From Marinomonas spartinae (GTDB taxonomy: Bacteria > Pseudomonadota > Gammaproteobacteria > Pseudomonadales > Marinomonadaceae), in assembly GCF_016461715.1 (NCBI RefSeq), contig NZ_JAEMUI010000019.1, positions 1 to 64,000 of the forward strand: 64,000 bases of DNA, written 5' to 3'. Positions 35,872 to 44,953 of this stretch are shown here, piece by piece; the first letter of the stretch is position 1, and every line of letters starts with the position of its first letter. The translations under genes and the position numbers were made by a program. The notes under the pieces are model-generated. The model was not told the DNA's origin and ran no database searches. It saw nothing but the letters and a program-made list of their open reading frames with translations.

Positions 35872-36150
35872 ATGGCAATAGCCAGCGCCTGTCATATTTT
35901 AGTAAAAACGAAAGCAGAAGCGGAGTCGATTAAAGTGAGACTGGATAAGGGAGAGGATTTCCATAAGTTGGCCAAGCAATACTCCACTTGCCCGTCAGGG
36001 AAAAAAGGGGGGGATTTGGGGGAGTTTCACAAGGGGGATATGGTGCCTGCGTTTGATAAGGCGGTATTTTCTGGCCCGTTGTTGAAAATTCAAGGCCCGA
36101 TTAAGACGCAATTCGGTTACCATTTGATTAAAGTGTTGTACCGATCCTAA
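35872..36150 (+). CDS. ppiC: Parvulin-type peptidyl-prolyl isomerase (PpiC-like)
   Basis: The ATG at 35872 gives 92 residues, the length of cytoplasmic single-domain parvulins; GGAGAG lies about 9 bases upstream. Motifs are [39 protein letters not shown] and [12 protein letters not shown]. It catalyses cis-trans isomerisation of peptide bonds before proline. It is followed by a DUF442-type gene after 26 bases. Confidence 0.92.
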   Translation: MAIASACHILVKTKAEAESIKVRLDKGEDFHKLAKQYSTCPSGKKGGDLGEFHKGDMVPAFDKAVFSGPLLKIQGPIKTQFGYHLIKVLYRS

Positions 36151-36176
36151 TTGAAAGATGTTTGGAGGAGAGAGTT

Positions 36177-36611
36177 ATGAATAATCCGATTGCACTAGAT
36201 GATATGTATTTTGTTGGTCCTCAGGTTTTGGTTGAGGATTTTGCAAAATTAAAAGCCATGGGTTTTGAGCGAGTGATTAACAATCGACCTGATGGCGAAG
36301 CCGAGGAACAGCCAGCTTCTGCCGATCTTGAGGCAGAGGCACGGGCGCAAGGGTTAGAATATATTTATAATCCAGTTAATTTGAGTGAGCTAGGGCAGGA
36401 GCAGGTGTCTCAACAGATGGCCTCTCTTGAAGAGAGTAAAAAAACTTTTGCGTTTTGTCGTACTGGCACTCGCTCTTCTGTTGCGTGGGTGTTAGTAAAT
36501 AATGCTCAGGGTAAGGAGTATCAGACTTTGGTTGACTATGTGTCGGCTAAAGGGTTTGATCTTGCTCGTTGCGAAGCCGTAATGCAGCCGCTAGTCGCTC
36601 ACAATAAGTGA
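36177..36611 (+). CDS. TIGR01244-type (DUF442) phosphatase/sulfurtransferase-like protein
   Basis: The ATG at 36177 follows a strong GGAGGAGAG site and gives 144 residues. The pattern FVGPQVLVEDFAKLKAMGFE, VINNRPDGEAEEQP and a PTP-like loop FCRTGTRSSVAW matches the TIGR01244/DUF442 family, which is related to dual-specificity phosphatases and the N-terminal part of Blh beta-lactamase-like hydrolases. The substrate is unknown. It probably shares a transcript with ppiC and ends at a strong terminator. Confidence 0.82.
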   Translation: MNNPIALDDMYFVGPQVLVEDFAKLKAMGFERVINNRPDGEAEEQPASADLEAEARAQGLEYIYNPVNLSELGQEQVSQQMASLEESKKTFAFCRTGTRSSVAWVLVNNAQGKEYQTLVDYVSAKGFDLARCEAVMQPLVAHNK

Positions 36612-36639
36612 GCTCGTTGAATGGTGTTTTGATATCAAC

Positions 36640-36666
36640 AAAAAACCTGCGGTAGCAGGTTTTTTT
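36640..36666 (+). terminator. Intrinsic terminator
   Basis: AAAAAACCTGC, loop GGTA and GCAGGTTTTTT form an 11-bp stem with T-tract, 29 bases after the DUF442 gene's stop. Confidence 0.9.
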
Positions 36667-36755
36667 AATGCATAAGCATGATATGTGCAAATATTGGATA
36701 GGTTAACGTGGAGTCTTTTAGTAAACTTTCGGTACATCAGTGTGATAGGTGAATT

Positions 36756-37367
36756 ATGGTAAGTCGACCATCTTTAGAAACGGCTACCGCGTCAGACCCC
36801 GATCGATTCGTTGAACCTTTAGAATTAGGTAAACGAGTAAAAGAGATTCGATTGACAAAAGGGTGGACGCTTGAGGAAGTCAGTAAACGTACAGGGATTG
36901 CCCGATCGACATTGTCGAAAATTGAGAATGATCAGGTATCACCAAGTTTCACAATCGTGCAAAAGTTAATTCAAGGGTTGGGAATGGATTTGCCTCAATT
37001 GTTTGTTGAAGCAAGTGAACACTCTATTGCTGGCCGCCGAGACATTACTCGTAAAGGTCGGGGGGAACCTCATCCAACGGCGACCTATGAGCATGAGTTA
37101 TTGAATTATTCCATTAGTCGTAAAAAAATGGTGCCGTTTAAAACGACGGTACGGGCACGTTCCTTCGGCGAGTTTAAGGAGTGGGTTCGCCATGATGGGG
37201 AAGAGTTCCTATTGGTGCTGGAAGGGAAAATTAATTTTTTCTCTGAGTTCTATGAGCCAATTGAATTAAAAGAAGGGGACAGTGTGTATTATGATGCCAC
37301 TATGGGGCATGTGGTTGTCTCTACCTCTAGTAAAGATGCGCTAATCCTTTGGGTGGTCGCTCGCTAA
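36756..37367 (+). CDS. XRE-family regulator with cupin domain
   Basis: This 203-residue protein has an N-terminal helix-turn-helix at ~25-85 (LGKRVKEIRLTKGWTLEEVS; GIARSTLSKIENDQVSPSF) and a C-terminal cupin at ~125-200 (VRHDGEEFLLVLEGKINFFS; LKEGDSVYYDATMGHVV). Proteins of this form sense a small ligand through the cupin and control metabolic or transporter genes. The neighbour downstream is DAHP synthase, 98 bases away, but a regulatory link is only a guess. Confidence 0.88.
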   Translation: MVSRPSLETATASDPDRFVEPLELGKRVKEIRLTKGWTLEEVSKRTGIARSTLSKIENDQVSPSFTIVQKLIQGLGMDLPQLFVEASEHSIAGRRDITRKGRGEPHPTATYEHELLNYSISRKKMVPFKTTVRARSFGEFKEWVRHDGEEFLLVLEGKINFFSEFYEPIELKEGDSVYYDATMGHVVVSTSSKDALILWVVAR

Positions 37368-37465
37368 AGGAAAGATAGTCGACTTTAAAAGAATGTTGGT
37401 TTTTATTGCTTGTATAACCAGTCATAGAAAAAGAGTGAATTTAAATATTATAAGGTCAAAACAAT

Positions 37466-38809
37466 ATGAGTAACTGGAGTTTAGATAGTTGGAGGACGAA
37501 GACAGCCTTGCAGCAGCCTGTTTACCCAAATGCGGAGCATTTGGCACAAGTTGAAAATACACTGGGGAAAATGCCGCCTTTAGTGTTTGCTGGTGAAGCT
37601 CGCCAGTTAAAAAAAGCGTTATCCAAAGTCGCTAAAGGCGAGTCCTTTTTGTTGCAAGGGGGAGATTGCGCGGAAAGTTTTGCCGAGTTTCATGCTAATA
37701 ACATTCGCGATACTTTCAAAGTCATGCTGCAAATGGCCGTGGTATTGACCTATGCAGGTAAATGTCCTGTGGTAAAAGTGGGTCGCATGGCGGGTCAGTT
37801 TGCGAAGCCTCGATCTGCTGCGACGGAAACGGTTGATGGCGTTGAACTGCCCAGTTATCGCGGTGATATTATTAATGGTATCGAGTTTGATTCATCTGCA
37901 CGCATACCAGACCCGGAGCGCTTGATCAAAGTGTATAATCAAAGTGCCTCGACAATGAACCTGTTGCGTGCCTTTGCTCAGGGAGGCTATGCTGATCTGC
38001 ATCAGGTGCACAAATGGAATAATGACTTTTTGCAAGCCAGTCCTGCCGGTGAAAAATACCAAGGTATTGCCGATAAAATCGACGACGCGCTGCAGTTTAT
38101 GGAAGCGTGTGGCATCGGTAATGTGAGTCAATTGCATGAAACCGAGTTTTATACCTCCCATGAAGCTTTGTTGCTACCTTATGAGCAAGCTTTGACACGT
38201 CAAGATAGCTTGTCTGGTGACTGGTACGATTGTTCTGCGCATATGTTGTGGATTGGAGATCGTACTCGCCAACTGGACGGTGCTCATGTGGAGTTTTTGC
38301 GAGGTGTACAAAACCCTATTGGTGTGAAAGCTGGTCCGACAATGGATCCTGAAGATCTATTGCGTTTGTGCGATACTCTGAATCCTAAAAACGAAGCGGG
38401 ACGCTTGAATATTATTGTCCGTATGGGGGCCGATAAGGTCGAAGCGGGTATGCCTAAATTAATTCAAGCGATTCAGCGTGAGGGTAAGCAGGTTGTTTGG
38501 AGTAGTGATCCAATGCATGGCAATACCGTTAAAGCCAGCTCTGGTTACAAAACTCGTCATGTGGATCATGTGTTGCGAGAGGTTCAGCAATTCTTCCAAG
38601 TGCACAAAGCAGAAGGCAGTTATGCTGGTGGTGTGCATTTTGAAATGACGGGGCAAAATGTGACAGAGTGTGTGGGCGGTGCGTTCCAAGTGTCGGAATC
38701 CGATCTTGGTGATCGCTACCATACTCATTGTGATCCACGTTTGAATGCGGATCAGTCTCTTGAGTTGGCCTTTATGATATCTGAAACCTTGAAAAAAGCG
38801 CGAGCGTAA
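37466..38809 (+). CDS. Class II 3-deoxy-7-phosphoheptulonate (DAHP) synthase
   Basis: This 447-residue enzyme is of the plant-like class II family. It has [18 protein letters not shown] at the start, [15 protein letters not shown] (metal and substrate binding), [38 protein letters not shown] and [17 protein letters not shown]. It joins phosphoenolpyruvate and erythrose 4-phosphate in the first step of the shikimate pathway. It is full-length for the family, and a strong terminator follows. Confidence 0.94.
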   Translation: MSNWSLDSWRTKTALQQPVYPNAEHLAQVENTLGKMPPLVFAGEARQLKKALSKVAKGESFLLQGGDCAESFAEFHANNIRDTFKVMLQMAVVLTYAGKCPVVKVGRMAGQFAKPRSAATETVDGVELPSYRGDIINGIEFDSSARIPDPERLIKVYNQSASTMNLLRAFAQGGYADLHQVHKWNNDFLQASPAGEKYQGIADKIDDALQFMEACGIGNVSQLHETEFYTSHEALLLPYEQALTRQDSLSGDWYDCSAHMLWIGDRTRQLDGAHVEFLRGVQNPIGVKAGPTMDPEDLLRLCDTLNPKNEAGRLNIIVRMGADKVEAGMPKLIQAIQREGKQVVWSSDPMHGNTVKASSGYKTRHVDHVLREVQQFFQVHKAEGSYAGGVHFEMTGQNVTECVGGAFQVSESDLGDRYHTHCDPRLNADQSLELAFMISETLKKARA

Positions 38810-38857
38810 TTGTTAGGGCGTTTGATTCTCGACACGGGTTTTTATCTCTTTTGTTAA

Positions 38858-38895
38858 AAAAAATCCCAATCAAGCAATCTTGATTGGGATTTTTT
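38858..38895. terminator. Strong bidirectional terminator after DAHP synthase
   Basis: AAAAAATCCCAATCAAG, loop CAAT and the exact complement form a 17-bp stem with A and T runs. It lies between the converging DAHP synthase and GIY-YIG-like genes. Confidence 0.92.
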
Positions 38896-38938
38896 ATTGG
38901 TGTTTCAGACGTCGAGCTAACGGGCTCTGTCGTCCATA

Positions 38939-39661
38939 TTACCCTTTACGGCGGCGAAAGGCTGACATGGCGGATTTTGATGTAATATCAATTTTTGCCA
39001 TAATCAGTGCCATTTCTTCCGCTTCAGCTTGTTGTTGAGCTTTTAATTTGTCTTCACGTTCTTTTTTGGCTGCCTTTTCCGCTTCACGCAGCATGCGTTG
39101 AATGCTGGCTTTGCTTTTAGGACGCTCCACTTTAGACACCTCAGACGGTTTTTTCGGATCTGCTGCTTTTGCGGCCGATGCAGGAGAGTCCAAGCGATCT
39201 TCACCAATGAGCTCGCCAAAAAAGGAACGAGTCGTCGGTTTTGGCTCTACCTCTTTTTTGATGGGGAGCTCAACTGACTTTTTTGTTGCGGCCTTTCTGG
39301 TTTTTTTAGGTTGTTCTGCAGTGGACACACCATTAGAGTCAAACAAGGCTTTTTTGCCAAAGCTCAGCGTGGCTGCTTTGGTGGTTGTTTGACCTATTTT
39401 GTAACCGCGAAGGCTTTCACCGTTGTAAATTGAGACATAGTCTTTCTCAAGTTCGTAAAGCTCTTCTTTGTCATCGGTTTCAAACAATTCTTCAACAGAG
39501 AAGGCACTTAGATCGTGCTCTCGAATGTCATCATATAGAGGGAAGTCTAACCCTTCATTGGCGGCCTCAACATACTGTTCAAAGCGTTGAAAGCCACTAT
39601 TGAACGAGGTGCCTATATAATGTTTACCGGTAATAGTATTTGTGATTTTAAAAACGACCAA
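38939..39661 (-). CDS. Uncharacterised protein with GIY-YIG-like N-terminus and basic coiled-coil tail
   Basis: This 240-residue protein is not one I can place in a named family. Residues 1-90 (VVFKITNTITGKHYIGTSFN; EELYELEKDYVSIYNGES) look like a GIY-YIG nuclease fold, with the first motif reduced to VFKI-HYIGT. From ~105 on it is low-complexity, Lys/Ala/Glu-rich (KKTRKAATKKS), ending in a likely coiled coil (MLREAEKAAKKEREDKLKAQ) and a basic SAFRRRKG end. The tail could bind nucleic acid or ribosomes. Its start follows a 95-base gap from the O-methyltransferase gene on the same strand. Confidence 0.65.
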   Translation of the reverse strand: MVVFKITNTITGKHYIGTSFNSGFQRFEQYVEAANEGLDFPLYDDIREHDLSAFSVEELFETDDKEELYELEKDYVSIYNGESLRGYKIGQTTTKAATLSFGKKALFDSNGVSTAEQPKKTRKAATKKSVELPIKKEVEPKPTTRSFFGELIGEDRLDSPASAAKAADPKKPSEVSKVERPKSKASIQRMLREAEKAAKKEREDKLKAQQQAEAEEMALIMAKIDITSKSAMSAFRRRKG

Positions 39662-39756
39662 AATCGCTGCCTCTTAACTTAATGTCTTTTAAATAGCACA
39701 TAAACTCGACTCGCCTTGGAAGTTCTCAAGCGAGCCAAGCTTCTAAAAAATAGGAA

Positions 39757-40383
39757 TTAACGTTTTACGACGAGGTTCAAACCGTCGCGGACGTTGAGAT
39801 GGACATTTTCGACTCGATTATCGTGCGCAATCAGACGGTTAAGATCATTGACTGCAATGTCACTCGCTTCTACTGGATCAAGGACACGTCCTTGCCAAAT
39901 AGAGTTGTCAATGATAATAAGCCCGCCAGGAGCAACTAAAGGAAGTACTGCTTCATAATAGTTCAAGTAGTTGCGTTTGTCGGCGTCTATAAATACGAAG
40001 TCGAAGGGACCCTCAAGGTCTTGAATCGTATCCAGTGCGGGACCAAAAATCGGCGTGATCTTGTGTCCATTTGGGCTACGATTAAAAAAGGACTGAGCAA
40101 ATTCGATTGCTCTTGGGTTGGTTTCACAACAGATTAGTTTGCCATCTTCGGGCATACCTTCGGCAATGGATAAAGCAGAGTAACCAGTAAACATACCGAT
40201 TTCTAATGCGCGCTTAGGTTGTTTGATCGTGCTAAGAAGTTTCAAAGTACGACCAACGATTTTACCTGACAACTTGTTTGGATAGCCCATATCTGAGTAG
40301 GTTTTCTCAACCAACTCAATTAATAGGTCCGGTTCTGATTGAGTTGTCTCAATGCAGTAGTTGTCAAGAGTATTAAGATCCAT
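39757..40383 (-). CDS. Class I SAM O-methyltransferase (caffeoyl-CoA OMT-like)
   Basis: This 208-residue methyltransferase of the O-methyltransferase family 3 type has a SAM-binding motif ALEIGMFTGYSALSIAEGMP (about residues 60-80), followed by CCETNPRAIEFAQ and FDFVFIDADKRNYLNYYE, the metal-binding motif of cation-dependent OMTs, with IIIDNSIWQGRV. The substrate is unknown. It is transcribed away from thrS; the 246-base gap holds thrS control sequence. Confidence 0.85.
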   Translation of the reverse strand: MDLNTLDNYCIETTQSEPDLLIELVEKTYSDMGYPNKLSGKIVGRTLKLLSTIKQPKRALEIGMFTGYSALSIAEGMPEDGKLICCETNPRAIEFAQSFFNRSPNGHKITPIFGPALDTIQDLEGPFDFVFIDADKRNYLNYYEAVLPLVAPGGLIIIDNSIWQGRVLDPVEASDIAVNDLNRLIAHDNRVENVHLNVRDGLNLVVKR

Positions 40384-40584
40384 AAGGCCTTTCAGATATT
40401 AAGTGTGTTGCGAAACGGATGCCAATTTTACTCTGCCTCCCAAGAATGTCTATGGTAAAAGGGAAGAAAAATACCTTGATTTTTTATGATTCCTTTTTCA
40501 TTGGTCTGTTTGTCTTTTTTTCTGCCAAATAAGGATTCGCAAGATGGGGCGAAAAATGGTAGTTTATCGGCCTGAAATTGACAT

Positions 40585-40605
40585 GTGCTCTTTGGTATGG
40601 AGCAC
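40585..40605 (+). promoter_or_regulatory. Hairpin upstream of thrS mimicking the tRNA-Thr(GGU) anticodon arm
   Basis: GTGCTCT and GGAGCAC form a 7-bp stem (last pair T-G) closing a 7-base loop TTGGTAT. Read as an anticodon loop this gives U33, anticodon GGU and A37, as in a tRNA-Thr. It ends 24 bases before the thrS ATG and just before the AGGGGA ribosome site. In E. coli, ThrRS represses its own mRNA by binding an anticodon-like hairpin in this place. Confidence 0.6.
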
Positions 40606-40629
40606 CACTGACTCCAATAGGGGAATAAA

Positions 40630-42549
40630 ATGCCTGTAATTACTCTGCCAGATGGCAGCCAACGTACTTTTTCTAGCCCAGTTACTGTCATGCAAGTGGC
40701 TGAAGATATCGGTCCAGGTCTTGCCAAGGCCACCGTGGCAGGGCGTATTAACGGCGCGCTAGTCGATGCTTGTGAACTGATCTCTGATGACGCGGAATTG
40801 AACATCATTACGGGTAAAGACCCTGAAGGTGTAGAAATTATTCGCCACTCTTTCGCTCACCTTGTTGGGCACGCAGTTAAGCAATTGTATCCAACGGCAC
40901 AAATGGCTATTGGGCCTGTCATTAGTGATGGCTTCTATTACGACATTGCTTATGAGCGTCCCTTTACTCCAGAAGATCTGGCGGCGATTGAAAAACGCGT
41001 GGGTGAACTGGTAAAAACCGATTACGATGTCGTGAAACACATGACCCCTATAGCAGAGGCTCGTCAGCTGTTTGTGGATCGAGGTGAAACCTATAAAGTC
41101 GCTTTGATTGATGACATGGATGATTCTGTTGAGCGTGTCGGCTTGTATCATCACGAAGAATATGTGGATATGTGTCGTGGCCCACATGTGCCAAATACTC
41201 GTGTGTTGCGTCATTTCAAATTGATGAAGTTGGCTGGCGCATATTGGCGTGGCGACTCCGATAATGAAATGTTACAGCGTATTTATGGTACGGCTTGGAA
41301 CGACAAGAAAGAATTGAAAGCGTATCTGACGCGTATTGAAGAAGCTGAAAAGCGTGACCACCGTAAGTTAGGTAAGAAGCTGGATTTGTTTCATGTTCAA
41401 GAAGAAGCACCGGGTATGGTGTTCTGGCACCCTAAAGGCTGGAGTTTGTATCAGGCTGTTGAGCAATACATGCGTAATAAACAGCGTGAGAATGGCTATC
41501 AAGAGGTGAAAACCCCACAAATCGTGGATCGCGTTTTATGGGAAAAGTCTGGTCACTGGGGTAAGTATCATGAAAATATGTTTACTACCCATTCAGAAAA
41601 TCGTGATTATGCCGTTAAACCAATGAATTGTCCTTGTCATATTCAAGTGTACAATCAAGGCCTTAAGAGCTACCGAGACTTGCCATTTCGTATGGCAGAG
41701 TTTGGTTCTTGTCACCGCAATGAGCCGTCTGGTGCGTTGCATGGCATTATGCGTGTGCGTAACTTTGTGCAAGATGATGGTCATATCTTTGTGACAGAAG
41801 GTCAGATCCAGCAAGAGGTGTCTGAGTTTATCGACTTGTTGCATGAAGTGTATGCCGATTTTGGCTTTGATAATATTATCTACCGCCTATCGACTCGTCC
41901 TGAACAGCGTGTTGGATCGGATGAGGTTTGGGATAAAGCGGAAAAAGCGCTGGCCGATGCACTGAACTCTGCTCATTTAGATTGGGAGGAATTGCCAGGT
42001 GAAGGGGCGTTTTATGGTCCTAAAATAGAATTTTCATTGAAGGATGCCATTGGCCGTATTTGGCAATGTGGCACAATTCAGGTAGATTTCTCTATGCCGA
42101 CTCGTCTTGGGGCGCAATATGTGGCTGAAGATGGCTCTCGTCAAACACCTGTCATGTTGCATCGGGCCATCGTTGGTTCGCTGGAGCGTTTTATCGGTAT
42201 TTTGATTGAAGAGAGCGAAGGTGCGTTTCCGCTCTGGCTAGCGCCTGAACAAGTTGTTATCATGAACATTACAGATCGTCAGGCAGATTACTGCTCTGAT
42301 TTGGAAAAAAGATTAAATTCAAACGGCTTTAGATCAAAACTTGACTTGAGAAACGAGAAGATCGGGTTTAAAATCCGCGAGCACACAATTCAACGCGTAC
42401 CCTATATGATCGTCGTTGGAGATAAAGAAGTAGAACAGCAGCAGGTTGCTGTTCGTACTCGTACCGGCGAAGATCTTGGGGTGATGAGTGTTTCCGATTT
42501 TGAAGCATTGCTTGAAAACGAAGTTGCTCGCCGTAGCCGTAAACAATAA
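40630..42549 (+). CDS. thrS: Threonyl-tRNA synthetase
   Basis: This 639-residue class II synthetase has a TGS domain at the start ([14 protein letters not shown]), an editing domain with [11 protein letters not shown] and the [10 protein letters not shown] Cys motif, a catalytic core with [25 protein letters not shown] and [20 protein letters not shown], and a C-terminal anticodon-binding domain. It charges tRNA-Thr. AGGGGA precedes the ATG. It is the first gene of the translation operon thrS-infC-rpmI-rplT(-pheST-ihfA), and the upstream hairpin suggests autoregulation. Confidence 0.98.
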   Translation: MPVITLPDGSQRTFSSPVTVMQVAEDIGPGLAKATVAGRINGALVDACELISDDAELNIITGKDPEGVEIIRHSFAHLVGHAVKQLYPTAQMAIGPVISDGFYYDIAYERPFTPEDLAAIEKRVGELVKTDYDVVKHMTPIAEARQLFVDRGETYKVALIDDMDDSVERVGLYHHEEYVDMCRGPHVPNTRVLRHFKLMKLAGAYWRGDSDNEMLQRIYGTAWNDKKELKAYLTRIEEAEKRDHRKLGKKLDLFHVQEEAPGMVFWHPKGWSLYQAVEQYMRNKQRENGYQEVKTPQIVDRVLWEKSGHWGKYHENMFTTHSENRDYAVKPMNCPCHIQVYNQGLKSYRDLPFRMAEFGSCHRNEPSGALHGIMRVRNFVQDDGHIFVTEGQIQQEVSEFIDLLHEVYADFGFDNIIYRLSTRPEQRVGSDEVWDKAEKALADALNSAHLDWEELPGEGAFYGPKIEFSLKDAIGRIWQCGTIQVDFSMPTRLGAQYVAEDGSRQTPVMLHRAIVGSLERFIGILIEESEGAFPLWLAPEQVVIMNITDRQADYCSDLEKRLNSNGFRSKLDLRNEKIGFKIREHTIQRVPYMIVVGDKEVEQQQVAVRTRTGEDLGVMSVSDFEALLENEVARRSRKQ

Positions 42550-42563
42550 ATGGAGATATAGCT

Positions 42564-43109
42564 ATAAAAGGTAATATGAATCGTGGACGTAGTGCCAGTA
42601 AGCAGCGTCCTTTAATCAACGAAAACATCCGAGCTAACGAAGTGCGTTTAATCGCCGCTGATGGTGAACAAGTTGGCGTTGTCTCGCTAGACGAGGCACT
42701 AAAAGCAGCGCAGGACGCTTCTCTAGATCTAGTGCAAATTGCTGATTCAGATCCAATTGTTTGCAAAATCATGGACTACGGCAAGCATATTTTTGAGGCA
42801 AAAAAAGCGAAAGCTGCCCAAAAGAAAAATGCTAAGCAGATCCAAGTTAAAGAAATGAAATTCCGTCCAGGGACGGAGGAAGGGGATTATCAGGTAAAAC
42901 TCCGCAACCTGATACGTTTCCTTGAAGGCGGGGATAAGGCCAAGGTATCACTACGATATCGCGGCCGTGAAATGGCCCATCAAGAGCTTGGCATGCAGCT
43001 TATGAATCGAGTCGCTCAAGACTTAGAGGAATATGGTGTAGTTGAACAAGCCGCGAAAATGGAAGGTCGTCAATTGACGATGGTGCTAGGCCCCAAAAAG
43101 AAGAAGTGA
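42564..43109 (+). CDS. infC: Translation initiation factor IF-3, with probable AUA start
   Basis: IF-3 has an N-domain ([22 protein letters not shown]) and a C-domain ([28 protein letters not shown] end). The first ATG in frame is at 42576. However, the codons before it (ATA AAA GGT AAT) continue the family's N-terminus (IKG-, as in IF-3 of E. coli, which starts with AUU), and GGAG lies 8 bases before the ATA at 42564. By analogy with E. coli, a rare start codon lets IF-3 repress its own synthesis. Initiation at 42576 cannot be excluded. With the ATA start the protein has 181 residues. Confidence 0.95.
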   Translation: MKGNMNRGRSASKQRPLINENIRANEVRLIAADGEQVGVVSLDEALKAAQDASLDLVQIADSDPIVCKIMDYGKHIFEAKKAKAAQKKNAKQIQVKEMKFRPGTEEGDYQVKLRNLIRFLEGGDKAKVSLRYRGREMAHQELGMQLMNRVAQDLEEYGVVEQAAKMEGRQLTMVLGPKKKK

Positions 43110-43114
43110 TTTTA

Positions 43115-43161
43115 AATAATGTTTTAAGGAAAGCTCAGGCTTTTTAAAAGACCATATTATT
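43115..43161 (+). promoter_or_regulatory. Composite stem-loop between infC and rpmI (possible L20 control element)
   Basis: AATAATG pairs with the ATTATT side at the end. Inside, TTTTAA pairs with TTAAAA, and at the tip AAAGC-TCAG-GCTTT is a perfect 5-bp hairpin. The whole spans 47 bases in the 95-base gap. In E. coli, L20 represses rpmI-rplT by binding mRNA structures in this region. The match here is by position only. Confidence 0.45.
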
Positions 43162-43204
43162 AAGAAATTACATTAACATTAACGAATGCGAGAGTGGTTT
43201 TATC

Positions 43205-43399
43205 ATGTCCAAAATTAAGTCACACAGTGGCGCGTCTAAGCGCTTCAAACGTACCGCGAATGGTTTTAAACATAAACAGTCTCATACTAGTCACATTTTG
43301 ACTAAGAAATCGACTAAGCGTAAGCGTCATCTTCGTTCTATGAACCAGATCGCGCAGAGCGACAAAGCGTTAATTGTACGCATGTTGCCTTACATCTAA
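43205..43399 (+). CDS. rpmI: Ribosomal protein L35
   Basis: This 64-residue, very basic protein has the typical L35 pattern [20 protein letters not shown], then [15 protein letters not shown] and a short end in MLPYI. It is a large-subunit protein. It lies between infC and rplT, as in nearly all bacteria. Confidence 0.98.
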   Translation: MSKIKSHSGASKRFKRTANGFKHKQSHTSHILTKKSTKRKRHLRSMNQIAQSDKALIVRMLPYI

Positions 43400-43450
43400 G
43401 TTTAGATTTATTTTTTAGTTCATTTATTTCACTAGTAAAGGGTTTATATT

Positions 43451-43807
43451 ATGCCTCGCGTAAAACGTGGTGTTCAGGCTCGTCGCCGTCACAAGAAGAT
43501 TTTAAAGCAAGCTAAAGGTTACTACGGTGCACGTAGCCGTGTATTTCGTGTAGCGAAACAAGCTGTCATCAAAGCAGGTCAGTATCAGTACCGTGACCGT
43601 CGTCAACGTAAACGTCAATTCCGCGCTTTGTGGATTGCTCGTATTAACGCTGCTGCACGTATCAACGGTTTGTCTTACAGCCGTTTCATTGCCGGCTTGA
43701 AAAAAGCGGCCATTGAAATTGATCGTAAAGTATTGGCTGATCTTGCTGTGTACGAGAAAGAAGTTTTTGCTGCTATCGTTACTAAAGCGAAAGCAAGCTT
43801 GGCTTAA
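43451..43807 (+). CDS. rplT: Ribosomal protein L20
   Basis: This 118-residue protein starts [19 protein letters not shown], followed by [19 protein letters not shown] and [20 protein letters not shown], the standard L20. It is a large-subunit assembly protein and the known repressor of rpmI-rplT in E. coli. A terminator/attenuator hairpin lies between it and pheS. Confidence 0.98.
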   Translation: MPRVKRGVQARRRHKKILKQAKGYYGARSRVFRVAKQAVIKAGQYQYRDRRQRKRQFRALWIARINAAARINGLSYSRFIAGLKKAAIEIDRKVLADLAVYEKEVFAAIVTKAKASLA

Positions 43808-43883
43808 TTCTGACGTAGCCCTAGGGTGATTCAATCTTGAAAGATTCTGTCTTAATAGAGCGAGTTACTCAATGCAGTCTTTG

Positions 43884-43920
43884 ATAGGGGAAGAGCCAAT
43901 GGTTCTTCCCCTATTTTATT
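43884..43920 (+). terminator. Terminator or attenuator between rplT and pheS
   Basis: ATAGGGGAAGA and TCTTCCCCTAT form an 11-bp stem extended by GCC/GGT around AAT, followed by TTTTATTTTTT. It ends 16 bases before the pheS start. E. coli has a similar attenuator after a Phe-rich leader peptide (pheM). I see no Phe-rich leader here. Confidence 0.8.
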
Positions 43921-43935
43921 TTTTGGAGTGTATAA

Positions 43936-44931
<996 letters not shown>

Positions 44932-44953
44932 CCAGTCGACCTAGGATGTTTAT

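Noticed and set aside
40578-40601. TTGACA just before the thrS hairpin as a -35 box
   Set aside because: No -10 sequence lies at a suitable distance. The nearest (TATGGA) is only 12 bases away.
40428-40808. A 126-residue minus-strand frame across the thrS start
   Set aside because: It overlaps the thrS leader and coding start, has no recognisable domain and fits codon shadowing.
43873-43935. A short frame (MQSLIGEEPMVLPLFYF) across the pheS attenuator as a PheM-like leader peptide
   Set aside because: It has no ribosome site, reads through the hairpin and out of frame into pheS, and has only three Phe, encoded by the terminator T-run.
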